From Bog-473 sp963755495 (lineage in GTDB: Bacteria; Actinomycetota; Acidimicrobiia; Acidimicrobiales; RAAP-2): 64,000 bases of DNA. The notes beneath the pieces are model-generated. The model did not search any database, had not been told where the DNA came from, and saw only the letters and a program-made list of their open reading frames with translations. The translations under genes were made by a program, and so were the position numbers. Location: positions 1,364,001 through 1,428,000 of the forward strand of contig CAVWJS010000006.1 of NCBI GenBank assembly GCA_963755495.1. The letters run 5' to 3'. Position 1 is the stretch's first letter. Each line of letters starts with the position of its first letter. Positions 52,741 to 61,832 of the stretch are shown here, piece by piece.

Positions 52741-53556
52741 ATGGATCGAGCTGAGGAGTCGTCGCCCGTAGAGACCCTCCGGAGTGAGTGGGAATCGATG
52801 TGTGTTCTTCTTGGGGAGGAGCATCCCGAGACACTTGACATTGCTATGGATCTCGCACGGGCCTATCGCCAGGCTGGGGAATCTCGCCGTGCCCGGACAC
52901 TTCTCGAATCGATTGTGGCTTCCCGTCAGAACACTCTTGGTGCGGGCCACCTCAAAACCATCCAGGCTGAGACGCTGCTTGCGTTTTCGCTCGCCGATCT
53001 GGGCGAACTGAAGCAATCGAGGGCAATTCAGAGGGACGTGCTGGCGCGATGTGATGAGCAGTTCGGACCGCGGAGCGAACAATCTATTGCGGGGGCGATC
53101 AACCTCGCCAACACGCTTCGGAGGCTGCAGCAATATCCCGAAGAGGGCCCGCTTCGAACACGCATCTTGGAGTATCGAACGTCACTCTACGGTGAACGAC
53201 ATATCGAAACTATCAAGGCATTGTCAGATATGGCGGTTCTCAAGCGACATCAGGGCGAATTCCAGGCCGCGGTCATTCTCGGTCGCGCCATTCTTGAGAA
53301 CATTCCACGTTCACAAGTGTCGGCGAAGGAACTCTTGAGTTTCAAGTTCAACCTGGTTACAGATTTGATGCGTCTCAAAAAGTGGAGTGAGGCCACCGAG
53401 ATCTTCGATGAAGCCTACGAAGAGGCCACCTTGCAGCTCAGTCCTGACGATACCCTGCGGCGCAACGCGGAGAGATATAGATCCAAGCTGCGCTACATGG
53501 GCAAGGCCGACGCGAAGACGCGCTCCCGCCGAGAGAAACGTCAATCCAGAGATTGA
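52741..53556 (+). CDS. Tetratricopeptide repeat protein
   Basis: A 271-residue helical protein with four or five TPR-like units of about 42 residues, of the kinesin-light-chain type (LGEEHPETLDIAMDLARAYRQAGESRRARTLLESIV, LGAGHLKTIQAETLLAFSLADLGELKQSRAI, FGPRSEQSIAGAINLANTLRRLQQYPEEGPL, YGERHIETIKALSDMAVLKRHQGEFQAAVIL). No enzymatic or DNA-binding domain is attached, and the Arg/Lys-rich end may be disordered. It probably serves as a protein-interaction scaffold. It looks like the isolated TPR part of an NB-ARC-type regulator, but that is inference. Confidence 0.8.
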   Translation: MDRAEESSPVETLRSEWESMCVLLGEEHPETLDIAMDLARAYRQAGESRRARTLLESIVASRQNTLGAGHLKTIQAETLLAFSLADLGELKQSRAIQRDVLARCDEQFGPRSEQSIAGAINLANTLRRLQQYPEEGPLRTRILEYRTSLYGERHIETIKALSDMAVLKRHQGEFQAAVILGRAILENIPRSQVSAKELLSFKFNLVTDLMRLKKWSEATEIFDEAYEEATLQLSPDDTLRRNAERYRSKLRYMGKADAKTRSRREKRQSRD

Positions 53557-53677
53557 GCTCTCCTTCATCTACGGTTCACGGCGGTACTGCGAGTGGAGAG
53601 TGCGCCCACTGTCACACCGCACCCGGAAACTACATGGACTTCTCCAGCAAGAACCCGTTGACCCCATCACGCGATTG

Positions 53678-54157
53678 CTAGGGCTGCACACATCCGCTGC
53701 TCGAAATCGTGGTCTCTCCTGTGGCAGACGAGTTCGCACCGAGCCAGTTGATCCCTATGTGCGCGCCGACCTTGAACCAGTAGTTGGTCGCCGTCAGCGC
53801 CCCGCTCGTCCAAGATGCTGTCGGCACACCAGTAGCGACGCTGGAATAGGTGCCCGCCGAAGTCGTCGCCTCGTAGACCGTATAGCTCGTGGCCCTGGGG
53901 GCAGCAGTCCAGCTGACCTTGACGGACTTCGCAGCGGAGCTTGTACACACAGCAGCTACTCCAGTAGGGGCCGCCGGAACGTCCTGCGCCCTTGCTTCCC
54001 CCGAACTGTAGGCACGAAGCGTTGGTACCCACTTGCTTGCCCAAGCCGTACCCGTCATGAGAAGGACCATTGCGGTGACGACAACGATGAAAATGAGCCG
54101 GTGAACCGGTGCGCCGGTATCCTCATCGTTGTCGTCCAGTTCATGCACTGGATCCAC
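53678..54157 (-). CDS. Membrane-anchored fibronectin type III protein
   Basis: A 159-residue protein. Residues about 20-40 form one membrane-spanning or signal-anchor helix (LIFIVVVTAMVLLMTGTAWA). Residues about 62-155 form a single Fn3 domain (APTGVAAVCTSSAAKSVKVSWTAAPRATSYTVYEATTSAGTYSSVATGVPTASWTSGALTATNYWFKV). GTG start at 54157. It lies 15 bp downstream of another exported protein gene, so the two probably form an operon for a surface structure. Confidence 0.7.
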   Translation of the reverse strand: MDPVHELDDNDEDTGAPVHRLIFIVVVTAMVLLMTGTAWASKWVPTLRAYSSGEARAQDVPAAPTGVAAVCTSSAAKSVKVSWTAAPRATSYTVYEATTSAGTYSSVATGVPTASWTSGALTATNYWFKVGAHIGINWLGANSSATGETTISSSGCVQP

Positions 54158-54172
54158 AGGAGCTGTGAGGGA

Positions 54173-54862
54173 TTAGCTCGTCCAGGCATCCGTGGCCGGA
54201 CTCGTGGTGGAGGTGGCAGCCCCGCCGGTAGCGGTCACCCCCGTGAGCGAGGGCATAGAAAAGAACGTGTTGACGCACGCCGCCGGCGCGGCCACCGTCA
54301 TGCTGGCATCGTTGTTGAAGGTCACGACCAACGGGTTGTTGGCCGCTCCGCTGGCACCGACCGTCAGGGCAGTCGTGAGCGTATGAGAGCTTCCGCTCGT
54401 AGCCGATGAGTAATTCCAGATCACGTCGCTCGTCGTTGCCGTGCATCCCGTCTGGGCTGAGGTCAAAGCGCTGGTGGTGTACCCGGTCGCGTACGTCGTG
54501 TTGGTGGGTAGCTGTAGGGCGGTGATGGTCACGGGGTAAGGGTTCGTGTTGGCGATCGTGACCACGACGTCGCCGTTGCCGCCCGGATAGAGCAGGTTGC
54601 TCGCTGCTGGCGTTGCAACAGCGGTCATAGTCAGGTTGGCCACGTTCGCCGACTGTCCTTCGCCATTCGATCCGCCAGCCAACCCGGTCACCCAGTTTGT
54701 TGCCGCATAGGCGCCCCCACCCGTGAGTGCAGCACCGAGCACTATCGACACGAGCTTCGTTTTGAGCGACAGTTGGGCGTGGCGTCCTCTGTGACGCCTC
54801 TTCGCGTGCCGTGGCTGCATTTTGCGGCCAGTCGCTTCCGCGTTCGTGTTCAACATTGCCAT
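54173..54862 (-). CDS. Exported Ser/Thr-rich hypothetical protein
   Basis: A 229-residue protein. A basic N-terminus (KRRHRGRHAQLSLKTK) and hydrophobic stretch (LVSIVLGAALTGGGAYAATN) form a signal peptide. The mature part is rich in Ser, Thr, Ala and Gly and predicted all-beta, like small pilus- or fibre-type surface proteins: VVVTIANTNPYPVTITALQLPTNTTYATGY resembles a domain seen in actinobacterial envelope proteins. Two cysteines near 140 and 198 may pair. AGAAGGGA lies before the ATG. Confidence 0.65.
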   Translation of the reverse strand: MAMLNTNAEATGRKMQPRHAKRRHRGRHAQLSLKTKLVSIVLGAALTGGGAYAATNWVTGLAGGSNGEGQSANVANLTMTAVATPAASNLLYPGGNGDVVVTIANTNPYPVTITALQLPTNTTYATGYTTSALTSAQTGCTATTSDVIWNYSSATSGSSHTLTTALTVGASGAANNPLVVTFNNDASMTVAAPAACVNTFFSMPSLTGVTATGGAATSTTSPATDAWTS

Positions 54863-55061
54863 GAGGTCCCTTCTCTATTTTCGACAGTGCGGGTTCCGCC
54901 TGAGAATCGTTCCGACCACGCAGTCGCTGCGATCACGGGCTGCGTGTTGAGATCAAGGAGCATGGTGAACAAAAGCCACCACGTGGTCCACCCGAGCCCA
55001 ACGGCATCCCAAACGGGCACTCCTGCTTACGGAAATTTTGCCCGTATGGTACGGAGGTTGT

Positions 55062-56510
55062 CTACGTATTGAGCGTGGGATCTGCCGCGGGAACCGCCGA
55101 CTGGGAGCGAGCGACGGCGTCCTTCAATAGGGCGAATTTGTTGATCGCGTCGACCCGAGTGCGCACCCCGAGCTTTCGATAAGCGTGTGCCAGATGCGAC
55201 TCGACGGTTCGGGTGGAGACAAAGAGTCGGGTCGCCATCGCTGCGGCCGAGTTGGTCTCGCCCAAGAGCTCGATAACTTCCCTCTCCCTGGACGTCAAGC
55301 TCAAAAGCACGGCGTGTGCGTCACTCGCCCGCGCCGCCAGCTCGCGTTCGAGGAGCTTTCGATTTGTAAGGTCCTCCACCGTGCGCATGCCGTAGAGGGG
55401 TTCACCCCGTTCGCCGTGGATCATCGAAGAAGTCAGGGTTCCGTGGACGACAGCGGCGTCTTTGGTGAGGTAGCGCTGCTCCACCTGGTAGCTCGGAATC
55501 GTCCCCGCTGCGAGCTGTTGGGAAAGCTCCCTGTCCGTGTCCTGGTCGTCGGGGTGGATAAGGGAGTAGAAGGCGGTGCCAAGAAGCTCCTCCCTTCCAT
55601 ACCCAACGAAGTCACACAGCGCGAGATTCACGTTCGTGATTCGTCCGTCGAGATCGATGAGAACAATCCCGAGGGGTCCCTGCTTGAAGGCCTGGCGGAA
55701 GCGCTCCTTACTCTGGCGGAGCTCCTCTTCGATGAACCTTTGCTCGGTAACGTCGTGGATGGCACCGAGGACCTCGACCACCGTGTCCTGCGAGAACAGC
55801 GGCACCACTGTTGCTTGGGCGATGAGATAGTCACCTGACGATGTGAGGATCCGTGCTTCATGGTCCTCGATCGGCTCTCCACGAAAGGCCAGACCTAAGA
55901 ATGCCAGGGAGTCGGAAAGATCTTCTGGGTGGACGAATGGAGCGAAATGATGCCCGACCAATTCGCCACGACGCCACCCGGTGGCCGTTTCGAAGGCGCG
56001 ATTTACCGAACCAATTATGCCGTCCGGCAATACGCTGATGATCATAACCGGAGCCGCCTCCACAAGGGTCCTGAAGCGCGCCTCACTCTGACGGAGTGCC
56101 TCCTCCACCACTTTGGTCTCGCGGATGTCCCTTACCGAGGCGAGAAGATACGAATTAGATCCCATGCTGATGGAGCTCAGCTGGATGTCCACGGGGATTT
56201 CCGCACCGTCCCGGCATCGAAGCCGAATGTCGAGACCGGTCCCCATCGGCCGGTACGCCGCCTCGACTTGGAAGTGGGCCCGGTGTCCTTCGTGCGTATC
56301 GTTCAGGTCATCGGGAACCAGACATTCGATTGGCCGTCCGATCAATTCCTTCCAGCGATACCCGGAGATCTCCTCTAGTCGCCTGTTCGCGAAGACAATG
56401 TGGCCGGTGGAACTCACCATCACGATCCCGTCGGGCAGGGCATGCATGACTGCCCCCAAGAGACCATCGATCTCCATCTGAATCGCGTTCAGAAGCTCAC
56501 GCGTCTCCAT
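55062..56510 (-). CDS. Multi-PAS LuxR-type regulator
   Basis: A 482-residue sensor-regulator. Three PAS/PAC modules are visible at about 15-135, 140-260 and 265-385, each with the DGxIxxVN and GxxxxELLG patterns (for example VSSTGHIVFANRRLEEISGYRWKELIG). A C-terminal LuxR helix-turn-helix follows (LTSREREVIELLGETNSAAAMATRLFVSTRTVESHLAHAYRKLGVRTR). No kinase or receiver domain is present, so it senses and binds DNA in one chain, probably responding to a small ligand, redox or light. A poor DosR-like element lies about 50 bp upstream at 56561-56575. Confidence 0.88.
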   Translation of the reverse strand: METRELLNAIQMEIDGLLGAVMHALPDGIVMVSSTGHIVFANRRLEEISGYRWKELIGRPIECLVPDDLNDTHEGHRAHFQVEAAYRPMGTGLDIRLRCRDGAEIPVDIQLSSISMGSNSYLLASVRDIRETKVVEEALRQSEARFRTLVEAAPVMIISVLPDGIIGSVNRAFETATGWRRGELVGHHFAPFVHPEDLSDSLAFLGLAFRGEPIEDHEARILTSSGDYLIAQATVVPLFSQDTVVEVLGAIHDVTEQRFIEEELRQSKERFRQAFKQGPLGIVLIDLDGRITNVNLALCDFVGYGREELLGTAFYSLIHPDDQDTDRELSQQLAAGTIPSYQVEQRYLTKDAAVVHGTLTSSMIHGERGEPLYGMRTVEDLTNRKLLERELAARASDAHAVLLSLTSREREVIELLGETNSAAAMATRLFVSTRTVESHLAHAYRKLGVRTRVDAINKFALLKDAVARSQSAVPAADPTLNT

Positions 56511-56560
56511 GGCTCGACTTTTTAGCAGCGATCAGCAGCAAATCGTCTGATAGTCGGCAA

Positions 56561-56575
56561 GATACCTTCGGCCCT
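56561..56575. promoter_or_regulatory. Weak DevR/DosR-like element
   Basis: GATACCTTCGGCCCT: the right half and spacer match the series, but the left half is GATAC instead of GGGAC. It lies 50 bp upstream of the PAS-LuxR gene in inverted orientation. Low confidence. Confidence 0.28.
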
Positions 56576-56613
56576 GTTGTGACAAGTATCGAAACTGGCG
56601 ATTATTCGGCTGG

Positions 56614-57309
56614 TCAGTTCAAGTTCCCATCGACAATGTCCTGGGCGACCACGGCCAGTTTGACGTTGTTGTTGCGCGCGTGGTGGCGCATCCAAGTGAA
56701 GGCTTCCTCGATCTCCAGCCCACGTCTCCCCACCAAGACGCCCTTGGCCTGCTCCAAGATAGCCCTGCTCGTGAGCGCGTGAGCGAGCTGACGGTTCAAG
56801 AGTCGCGCCTCAAACGTAAAGCGCTGTTGAATAATCGTGATGGACGCCATATCCGCGAACGCTTGCGCCGCGAGTAGATCCTCCGATGTCATTGATCCAT
56901 GCATGCTTCGGAAGATGTTCAGCGAGCCAACGTGTTGCTCCCTCACCCGCATTGGAAAGGCATACGTGGACTTGTACCCAGCGCGAACAGCTTCGCGACC
57001 GAAGCGGGGCCATCGGAGTTTCAGGATGTCAGGGCTCTCAGCAACGACGCGCTCCTTCAAGCGGAAGCTATCGAGGCACGGGCCCTCTCTGGACTGCAGC
57101 TCGAAGAGCTCCATAGATCGCATTGTCTCGCTTGAGGAGGCCACACAGCGCAGGTCCCCCTCGGGTGCGACGAGCATGACCCCGGCCGTAGTGATGTCGA
57201 GGATGTCCACGCATCGAGTGGCAAGCAGCGTTAGCAGGTCAACTGCATCGAAATCATCTAGCAAGTTGTCCGCCAATTCTGATAAGCGTCGAGCAGACCA
57301 ACGCTTCAT
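56614..57309 (-). CDS. GAF-ANTAR domain protein
   Basis: A 231-residue protein with an N-terminal GAF sensor domain (about 20-160: LATRCVDILDITTAGVMLVAPEGDLRCVASSSETMRSMELFELQSREGPCLDSFRL) and a C-terminal ANTAR RNA-binding domain (about 172-228: QLAHALTSRAILEQAKGVLVGRRGLEIEEAFTWMRHHARNNNVKLAVVAQDIV). ANTAR proteins bind paired RNA hairpins and prevent transcription termination. The target is not visible here. It lies upstream of the PAS-LuxR gene on the same strand with a 103-bp gap. Confidence 0.88.
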   Translation of the reverse strand: MKRWSARRLSELADNLLDDFDAVDLLTLLATRCVDILDITTAGVMLVAPEGDLRCVASSSETMRSMELFELQSREGPCLDSFRLKERVVAESPDILKLRWPRFGREAVRAGYKSTYAFPMRVREQHVGSLNIFRSMHGSMTSEDLLAAQAFADMASITIIQQRFTFEARLLNRQLAHALTSRAILEQAKGVLVGRRGLEIEEAFTWMRHHARNNNVKLAVVAQDIVDGNLN

Positions 57310-58097
57310 TTGGCATTAGAACTCCCGCTAAGTTTATTTGGAATCCTGTCTGCGCCGCCTGCTACGACCCGCGCTCGTTCCAGAGTGCAGAGCATCGAAG
57401 ACACCTCGACGACCGATCTCCGAATCGCCGCGTTATGCCTGTACCGGCAGTAGTAGCAGGGCACTAGGAGGCCCTTCCGAAATGTAATGGACGATGCAGA
57501 CCATAACGACGTCCCTACGAATCCCTCACTATAGAAGGTAGATAGCAAATGTTACTACATTCTGGTCAAGTTTTGGCGATATTGCCGTACTGAACTGGGT
57601 GCGGGGAGTAGTGGGCTCGATAAATCAGTCAGCTCCCCGGCCTCCGCGACCGACCTTCTGAAACAGAATTCAATCGTGTAGGCACGCTACTGAGGTTGCA
57701 GATGCCGGTAATTGTGGGGGTTGTTTGATCCTCCGCACTAGCGGGAATTCGAGCTACCCCTTCACGGTAGGCAAACCTCGCACCATGATTAAAGTAAGTA
57801 GCTCGATTGCGTCCAACCTAATATCTCAATGCCCATTCTTCGGTGCCTTGGTCTTCGGTGCGCATCGTCGGCCCTGTGGCGGTCCCCCCCGAGAGTAGAG
57901 AAGAGCTGCCTCTTGGGGGTCAACCGAGCTTTGCTCCTGCGGCCAACGACCATCTGCATTAGTCGAAATCCCCCAAGTCCGGAGAGACCGGCACCGAGAA
58001 GATCTACAAGAACACGACGTCCGTTGCTCTTAATGCTAAGACGCAAGGAGACGGGGGCATCGGCTGTTCCCCGAAATCGCCGCGGATCATGAAGTCG
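57310..58097. other. 788-bp AT-richer gap
   Basis: Markedly lower GC than the neighbouring coding DNA, with only short frames (for example 57306-57548 and 57789-58046, minus) that lack ribosome sites or recognisable sequence. I see no tRNA, repeat or box. It may be a long regulatory region or a decayed insertion. Confidence 0.45.
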
Positions 58098-58880
58098 TCA
58101 ATTGTTCAAGATTTGTACCGGCGAACCGACGGGGACGGACCTCAGCTGCACCAGGTCAGAATCATGCAGGCGGACGCACCCATGGGAGACACGTGCGCCG
58201 CTGGTTCCAATGGCGGCATCCGCACCGAGGGGCCCGTGAATGGCCACGATGGCATCCCCTGACTCCTCGTAGTCACTGATCGCATTCGAGTGACCTGACG
58301 TGACCATAACGAACGGCCCCCAAGCGGTAGAAGGCGGACTTGCATAGAGTGCGACGAAGAAGTTTCCCGTGGGCGTGGGATCTTGCGCTGTGCCGATGCC
58401 AGCCGGGGCACTCATGAGGAGCTGGCCTGCCTTGTAAAGCATCAGATGCTCGGTCGCCAGATCAACCACGATGCGATACGGCGTGGAACTGAGCGTTGCC
58501 GATGAGGCAGTGATCCATGCGGTCGATCCATTCGGGCGCTGCGCCAGCCGAACCTGGAGAAACCCGTTGTCCTGGGCGATGACAGGCAGAGCCGATGGGG
58601 CCCCGAACCACGTTCCCGGCACTGTCCCCGTTTGCACTCCTCCCGGGGATGCATACTTTGCCACCGTAGAGCTCAAAGTTGCGATCAGTGACGAGGGATC
58701 GCCCTGGCCCACGACAACCCCGGAATTCGGCTTGCCGGACTCTGTACCGTTGGCCGTTACTTGGTGTCTAATCGCTCCGGGAGACATCTTGGGCGAGGAT
58801 CCGAGCAGAACCGATACGACGAGCGCCAGCGCTCCGGCGATACACACAACCCCGGCGACCTTGAGGTACCAATGTTTCAT
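58098..58880 (-). CDS. L,D-transpeptidase (YkuD family), exported
   Basis: A 260-residue exported protein. Residues about 5-27 form a signal or membrane anchor (LKVAGVVCIAGALALVVSVLLG). The YkuD domain occupies about the last 125 residues, with IVVDLATEHLMLYKAGQLL, GTAQDPTPTGNFFV, AIHGPLG and the catalytic SHGCVRLHDSDLVQL (Cys nucleophile). It would cross-link peptidoglycan by 3-3 bonds. ATG 58880 has GAGGA 6 bp upstream; an ATG at 58898, in a duplicated initiation region, is the alternative. Confidence 0.88.
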   Translation of the reverse strand: MKHWYLKVAGVVCIAGALALVVSVLLGSSPKMSPGAIRHQVTANGTESGKPNSGVVVGQGDPSSLIATLSSTVAKYASPGGVQTGTVPGTWFGAPSALPVIAQDNGFLQVRLAQRPNGSTAWITASSATLSSTPYRIVVDLATEHLMLYKAGQLLMSAPAGIGTAQDPTPTGNFFVALYASPPSTAWGPFVMVTSGHSNAISDYEESGDAIVAIHGPLGADAAIGTSGARVSHGCVRLHDSDLVQLRSVPVGSPVQILNN

Positions 58881-58910
58881 TGGAAATCCTCGTTTCATTG
58901 AAAATCCTCG
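58875..58910. repeat. Duplicated 18-bp start region
   Basis: Two 18-bp copies in tandem, TTTCATTGGAAATCCTCG and TTTCATTGAAAATCCTCG, differ at one base. On the minus strand each contains a GAGGA ribosome site and an ATG, in the same frame, at 58898 and 58880. The gene therefore has two usable, in-frame start sites six codons apart. Confidence 0.85.
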
Positions 58911-58923
58911 CCGCTATTTCCGG

Positions 58924-60561
58924 CTATCCCGTCACCAAGGGACCGGCCGAAACGGGGACTAATGCATCGATTTTGCCCGATGTCTGGACCGGTGCAATAG
59001 GTTCAACCGAGGCGGCGGTCTTTGGAGAGGGAGAGTCCATCACCTGCGCGTTCGATGATGGGAAAGGTGGCAAGAGGCCGCTGAAACTAGCTGTGGCCAC
59101 GTTTAAGACGGTCGCGCTGATATCAGGCAGACTGCAGTACGTGCTCACGGATGCCCCCACGGCGAGCGTGCCTCCCGTCCTATCGCATGCCGGCACCAGA
59201 ATGTCGCTCACGGTGACATTGGTTAGCGGAGCGTTGCCCGTGTTGGTCACAGTCACCTTCCAGTAGGCCGTATCGCCTTGCGGGACGTCTACGGTGTGAG
59301 TCCATGGGCCGCCGCCACCGGGCCCACAGTCCGCCGCCACCTCAGATCCGCACACCTGCTTGAGAATGCTGATGGAAGCAAGCGGCACCGTGACCGACGC
59401 TTGACTCGAAATGATGGGCGTCGCGGTGCCCGGCGCTAGACCTTGCGCCTCGGCTGTATTGATGATCGAACCGGCAAGGAGATCGGCGTGCGTCACCTGG
59501 TAGGTGGCGGAGCAGACCTCAGAAGAAGCTGGCACCAAGGTGGCTACAGGACAACTGAGTCCGTTCAGTCCGACGTGCGCGTCGACAATACCAACACTGG
59601 AAAGAGTGACATTGCCGGTGTTCGTGACCAAGTAGTTGTAATTGATGGTCTGACCCACCGCGCTAAAGCTCAACTCCGTCGCCGACTTGACTACGGTAAG
59701 AGCGGGCGCACTCTTGCTCGCAAAGAAGATCGCGACACCAGCTCCCCCCGTCGGAACAGCCACCTCCTCGGTGGCAGCGTTGCCGCCCGATATGGGAGTG
59801 GCGGTCCCGCCACACGTCACCAGTACATAATTCGGAGGGGTTGTGGCATTGATGGTGTAGACACCGGCACCGACGTCAGTAGTCCCGAGGGGATTAGGAG
59901 TCGCACCAAGAGTTTGAGGACCGCTGGCAGCCAAGGTCCCGCCGGATACTTCGCTGGTCGTTTGACCCGAGTTATTGCACAGGTAAATGTGACCCGCTAT
60001 CGACTGAGTGACGACGGGTTGCGGAACGACGGGTTGGGGAACAACGGGGTGTGACACGGCAGGCTGGGAAGCCGGTGCCGTTCCGCAACGCAGAGCAGAG
60101 AGAGGGGCCGTTCCCGAATCGGAGACACTGAACCCATCCGCCCACGTGCTGTTCGTAGTTAACGTGACGATGCCTGACGCATTAGCTGGGAGCTTCTGAG
60201 TCAGCGCGGCGGTCAAGTATGGCAACGTTGCACTCCGTGATGTCTTATGGAGTACGTAAACGTTGTCTTGTGCGCCGATGGTGAAGGCGGTTTCGTTGAG
60301 CGTGGGTAGTCCACCGGTCACTGAAGTGACGGTTCCCGCTTCGGTCTGATCCCATTCGTTTGACACCGTCCACGCAACTGTGTAGCCGCTACCGAGAGGG
60401 CTCGCACACGACGCAACGCCGACAATGGTGTTGTTGTGAGCAGACGCGACCGTACTGAATGCCACCATTCCAATCAGAACGAGCGCTGAAGCCAGTCCTG
60501 TTTGAATCCCTCTCCGCAACCACGGAGTGGCGCGCTTGGCATGACTCATCTCATTCCCCAT
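58924..60561 (-). CDS. Exported DUF11-type surface protein
   Basis: A 545-residue exported protein. Residues about 18-41 form the signal peptide (TGLASALVLIGMVAFSTVASA). An N-terminal domain of unknown type (about 42-155), a short PVVPQPVV repeat linker (about 165-185), a middle domain and two DUF11-like segments follow (ALTVVKSATELSFSAVGQTINYNYLVTNTGNVTLSSVGIVDAH; WTHTVDVPQGDTAYWKVTVTNTGNAPLTNVTVSDI). No clear sortase motif or C-terminal anchor is present, so attachment is unknown. Start ATG 60561 or 60549. Confidence 0.78.
   Translation of the reverse strand: MGNEMSHAKRATPWLRRGIQTGLASALVLIGMVAFSTVASAHNNTIVGVASCASPLGSGYTVAWTVSNEWDQTEAGTVTSVTGGLPTLNETAFTIGAQDNVYVLHKTSRSATLPYLTAALTQKLPANASGIVTLTTNSTWADGFSVSDSGTAPLSALRCGTAPASQPAVSHPVVPQPVVPQPVVTQSIAGHIYLCNNSGQTTSEVSGGTLAASGPQTLGATPNPLGTTDVGAGVYTINATTPPNYVLVTCGGTATPISGGNAATEEVAVPTGGAGVAIFFASKSAPALTVVKSATELSFSAVGQTINYNYLVTNTGNVTLSSVGIVDAHVGLNGLSCPVATLVPASSEVCSATYQVTHADLLAGSIINTAEAQGLAPGTATPIISSQASVTVPLASISILKQVCGSEVAADCGPGGGGPWTHTVDVPQGDTAYWKVTVTNTGNAPLTNVTVSDILVPACDRTGGTLAVGASVSTYCSLPDISATVLNVATASFSGLLPPFPSSNAQVMDSPSPKTAASVEPIAPVQTSGKIDALVPVSAGPLVTG
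60008..60055. repeat. 15-bp coding repeat (PVVPQ linker)
   Basis: Three imperfect 15-bp units within the DUF11 gene encode HPVV-PQPVV-PQPVV. Such Pro-rich linkers often keep surface domains apart. Confidence 0.55.
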
Positions 60562-61655
60562 TTCATTTGAACGTCAGCGATCATCGGTCGAACTCTCATG
60601 GGCAGCGCGTCGGGTCAACATCGACGGAAGCGAAGTTGGGACGGATACCATCGAGTCGTTGAAGAGTACGGTCGTTAAGAAACGACCTCATTGCTGCGTG
60701 TTTTCCACTCTGATTGGGTTGCGCGTCGAGGCAAGGCCACGTTGCAATCCCCGAAGGAGGCCGGCGAGTGAAGGAAAGGGGCACGGCCAATCGCGTGCCG
60801 TGAAGTCTCTTTACGTGAGCAATATCTCGATCTCGATCGAGTAAGTACTTCGCCATTCGCATTCAGACACCTTTCGCTGCCAACCACAAGGGATGATCAG
60901 CAGCCAATGGTCTGAGCTGCAGGGATATTCTAAAGAGAGAAGTCGCTTTTTCGATGAAAGTCGCCCTATGGACCACACAACTACGTGCGTCAGTTCGAAC
61001 TTCTCACCGATCAAAGTGAAGACTATTCAAGTTGATTGGAGTGGAGTACTGCTTGCTGCTCGGGATTCCCGTTTTCTAGAGGAATCGAACCGAACACTCA
61101 CTTCAACGTATTTGAACTGTAACAGGCAACCGACAAAAGTCAAGCGCGAGTACAGATTACGAACCGAATGACAGAGGTTGATCAACACGCGCGTCCTGCT
61201 CCGCGTTTCGCCACCAGGCATCTCGCAAGGGCACACCCCTTCGCCGGGGTGCTCAATGCGCGCTACTGAGTTCAACGCGAATTAGCCGATCCCCGACGGC
61301 ATGCGTACCAGGCATGCATAGCCTGTTGGTCGGTGCGTGGGCACGACGACATCAGCCAGGCTCACGCTCACGAGCGCATCAATGATCGCCTGATTCCGGC
61401 AGTTTGAACCGATTTAGGGATATTTGCGCCGAAAAGTGCACATAACGTAAGACGCCATCTGCGAACGGTTGGTATCATGTGTAGAGCACCGATACGCAGA
61501 ACGCCGACAAGGCGAGTGGGTTTGCACCTCATGTAATCACTCGTACCACTTCGAGTTGCTGCATTTGTTACTCCCCTTAGCGCATCCTCGCGAACAGCGT
61601 CGCTCCGTCTTGCCACCGCAAGACGGAGGCGAGTCATCACACAAAGGAGAAATCG
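60562..61655. other. 1.1-kb gap with no supported gene
   Basis: AT-richer DNA between the DUF11 gene and the small acidic gene. Frames of up to about 92 codons exist (for example 60893-61171) but have no ribosome site or familiar sequence. A perfect 11-bp hairpin occurs near its right end (61603-61628). Confidence 0.45.
61603..61628 (+). promoter_or_regulatory. Perfect 11-bp hairpin in the leader of the small acidic gene
   Basis: CTCCGTCTTGC and GCAAGACGGAG form an uninterrupted 11-bp stem with the tetraloop CACC. It ends 27 bp before ATG 61656 and 12 bp before the AAAGGAG ribosome site. It is not followed by a T run, so it is more like a leader structure or ANTAR-type hairpin than a rho-independent terminator. 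Confidence 0.65.
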
Positions 61656-61832
61656 ATGAGCCCCAAAGACAGTGCAGCCGTGGAGGACACAGGCAAAGCA
61701 AATGAAGCCGCAGACAGCGTCACCGGCGACGGTGATGTCAAGAAAGAGGAAATAACAGAGCAGGACAGGGCCAGAATGAAGAGAAGCCTTGAGAACGCAG
61801 GGTACAAAGTGAAGGACGCCGTCACCGAGTGA
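61656..61832 (+). CDS. Small acidic hypothetical protein
   Basis: A 58-residue protein beginning MSPKDSAAVEDTGKANEAADSV and ending SLENAGYKVKDAVTE. It is highly charged, without cysteine or a hydrophobic segment, and probably disordered or helical. AAAGGAGA lies 5 bp before the ATG. No family recognised; composition resembles small stress proteins. A perfect hairpin precedes it. Confidence 0.55.
   Translation: MSPKDSAAVEDTGKANEAADSVTGDGDVKKEEITEQDRARMKRSLENAGYKVKDAVTE

Noticed and set aside
55185..55838. 217-codon plus frame
   Set aside because: Antisense to the PAS-LuxR gene whose three PAS modules and HTH are complete.
60893..61171. 92-codon plus frame in the long gap
   Set aside because: No ribosome site or recognisable sequence; AT-richer noncoding DNA gives such frames by chance.
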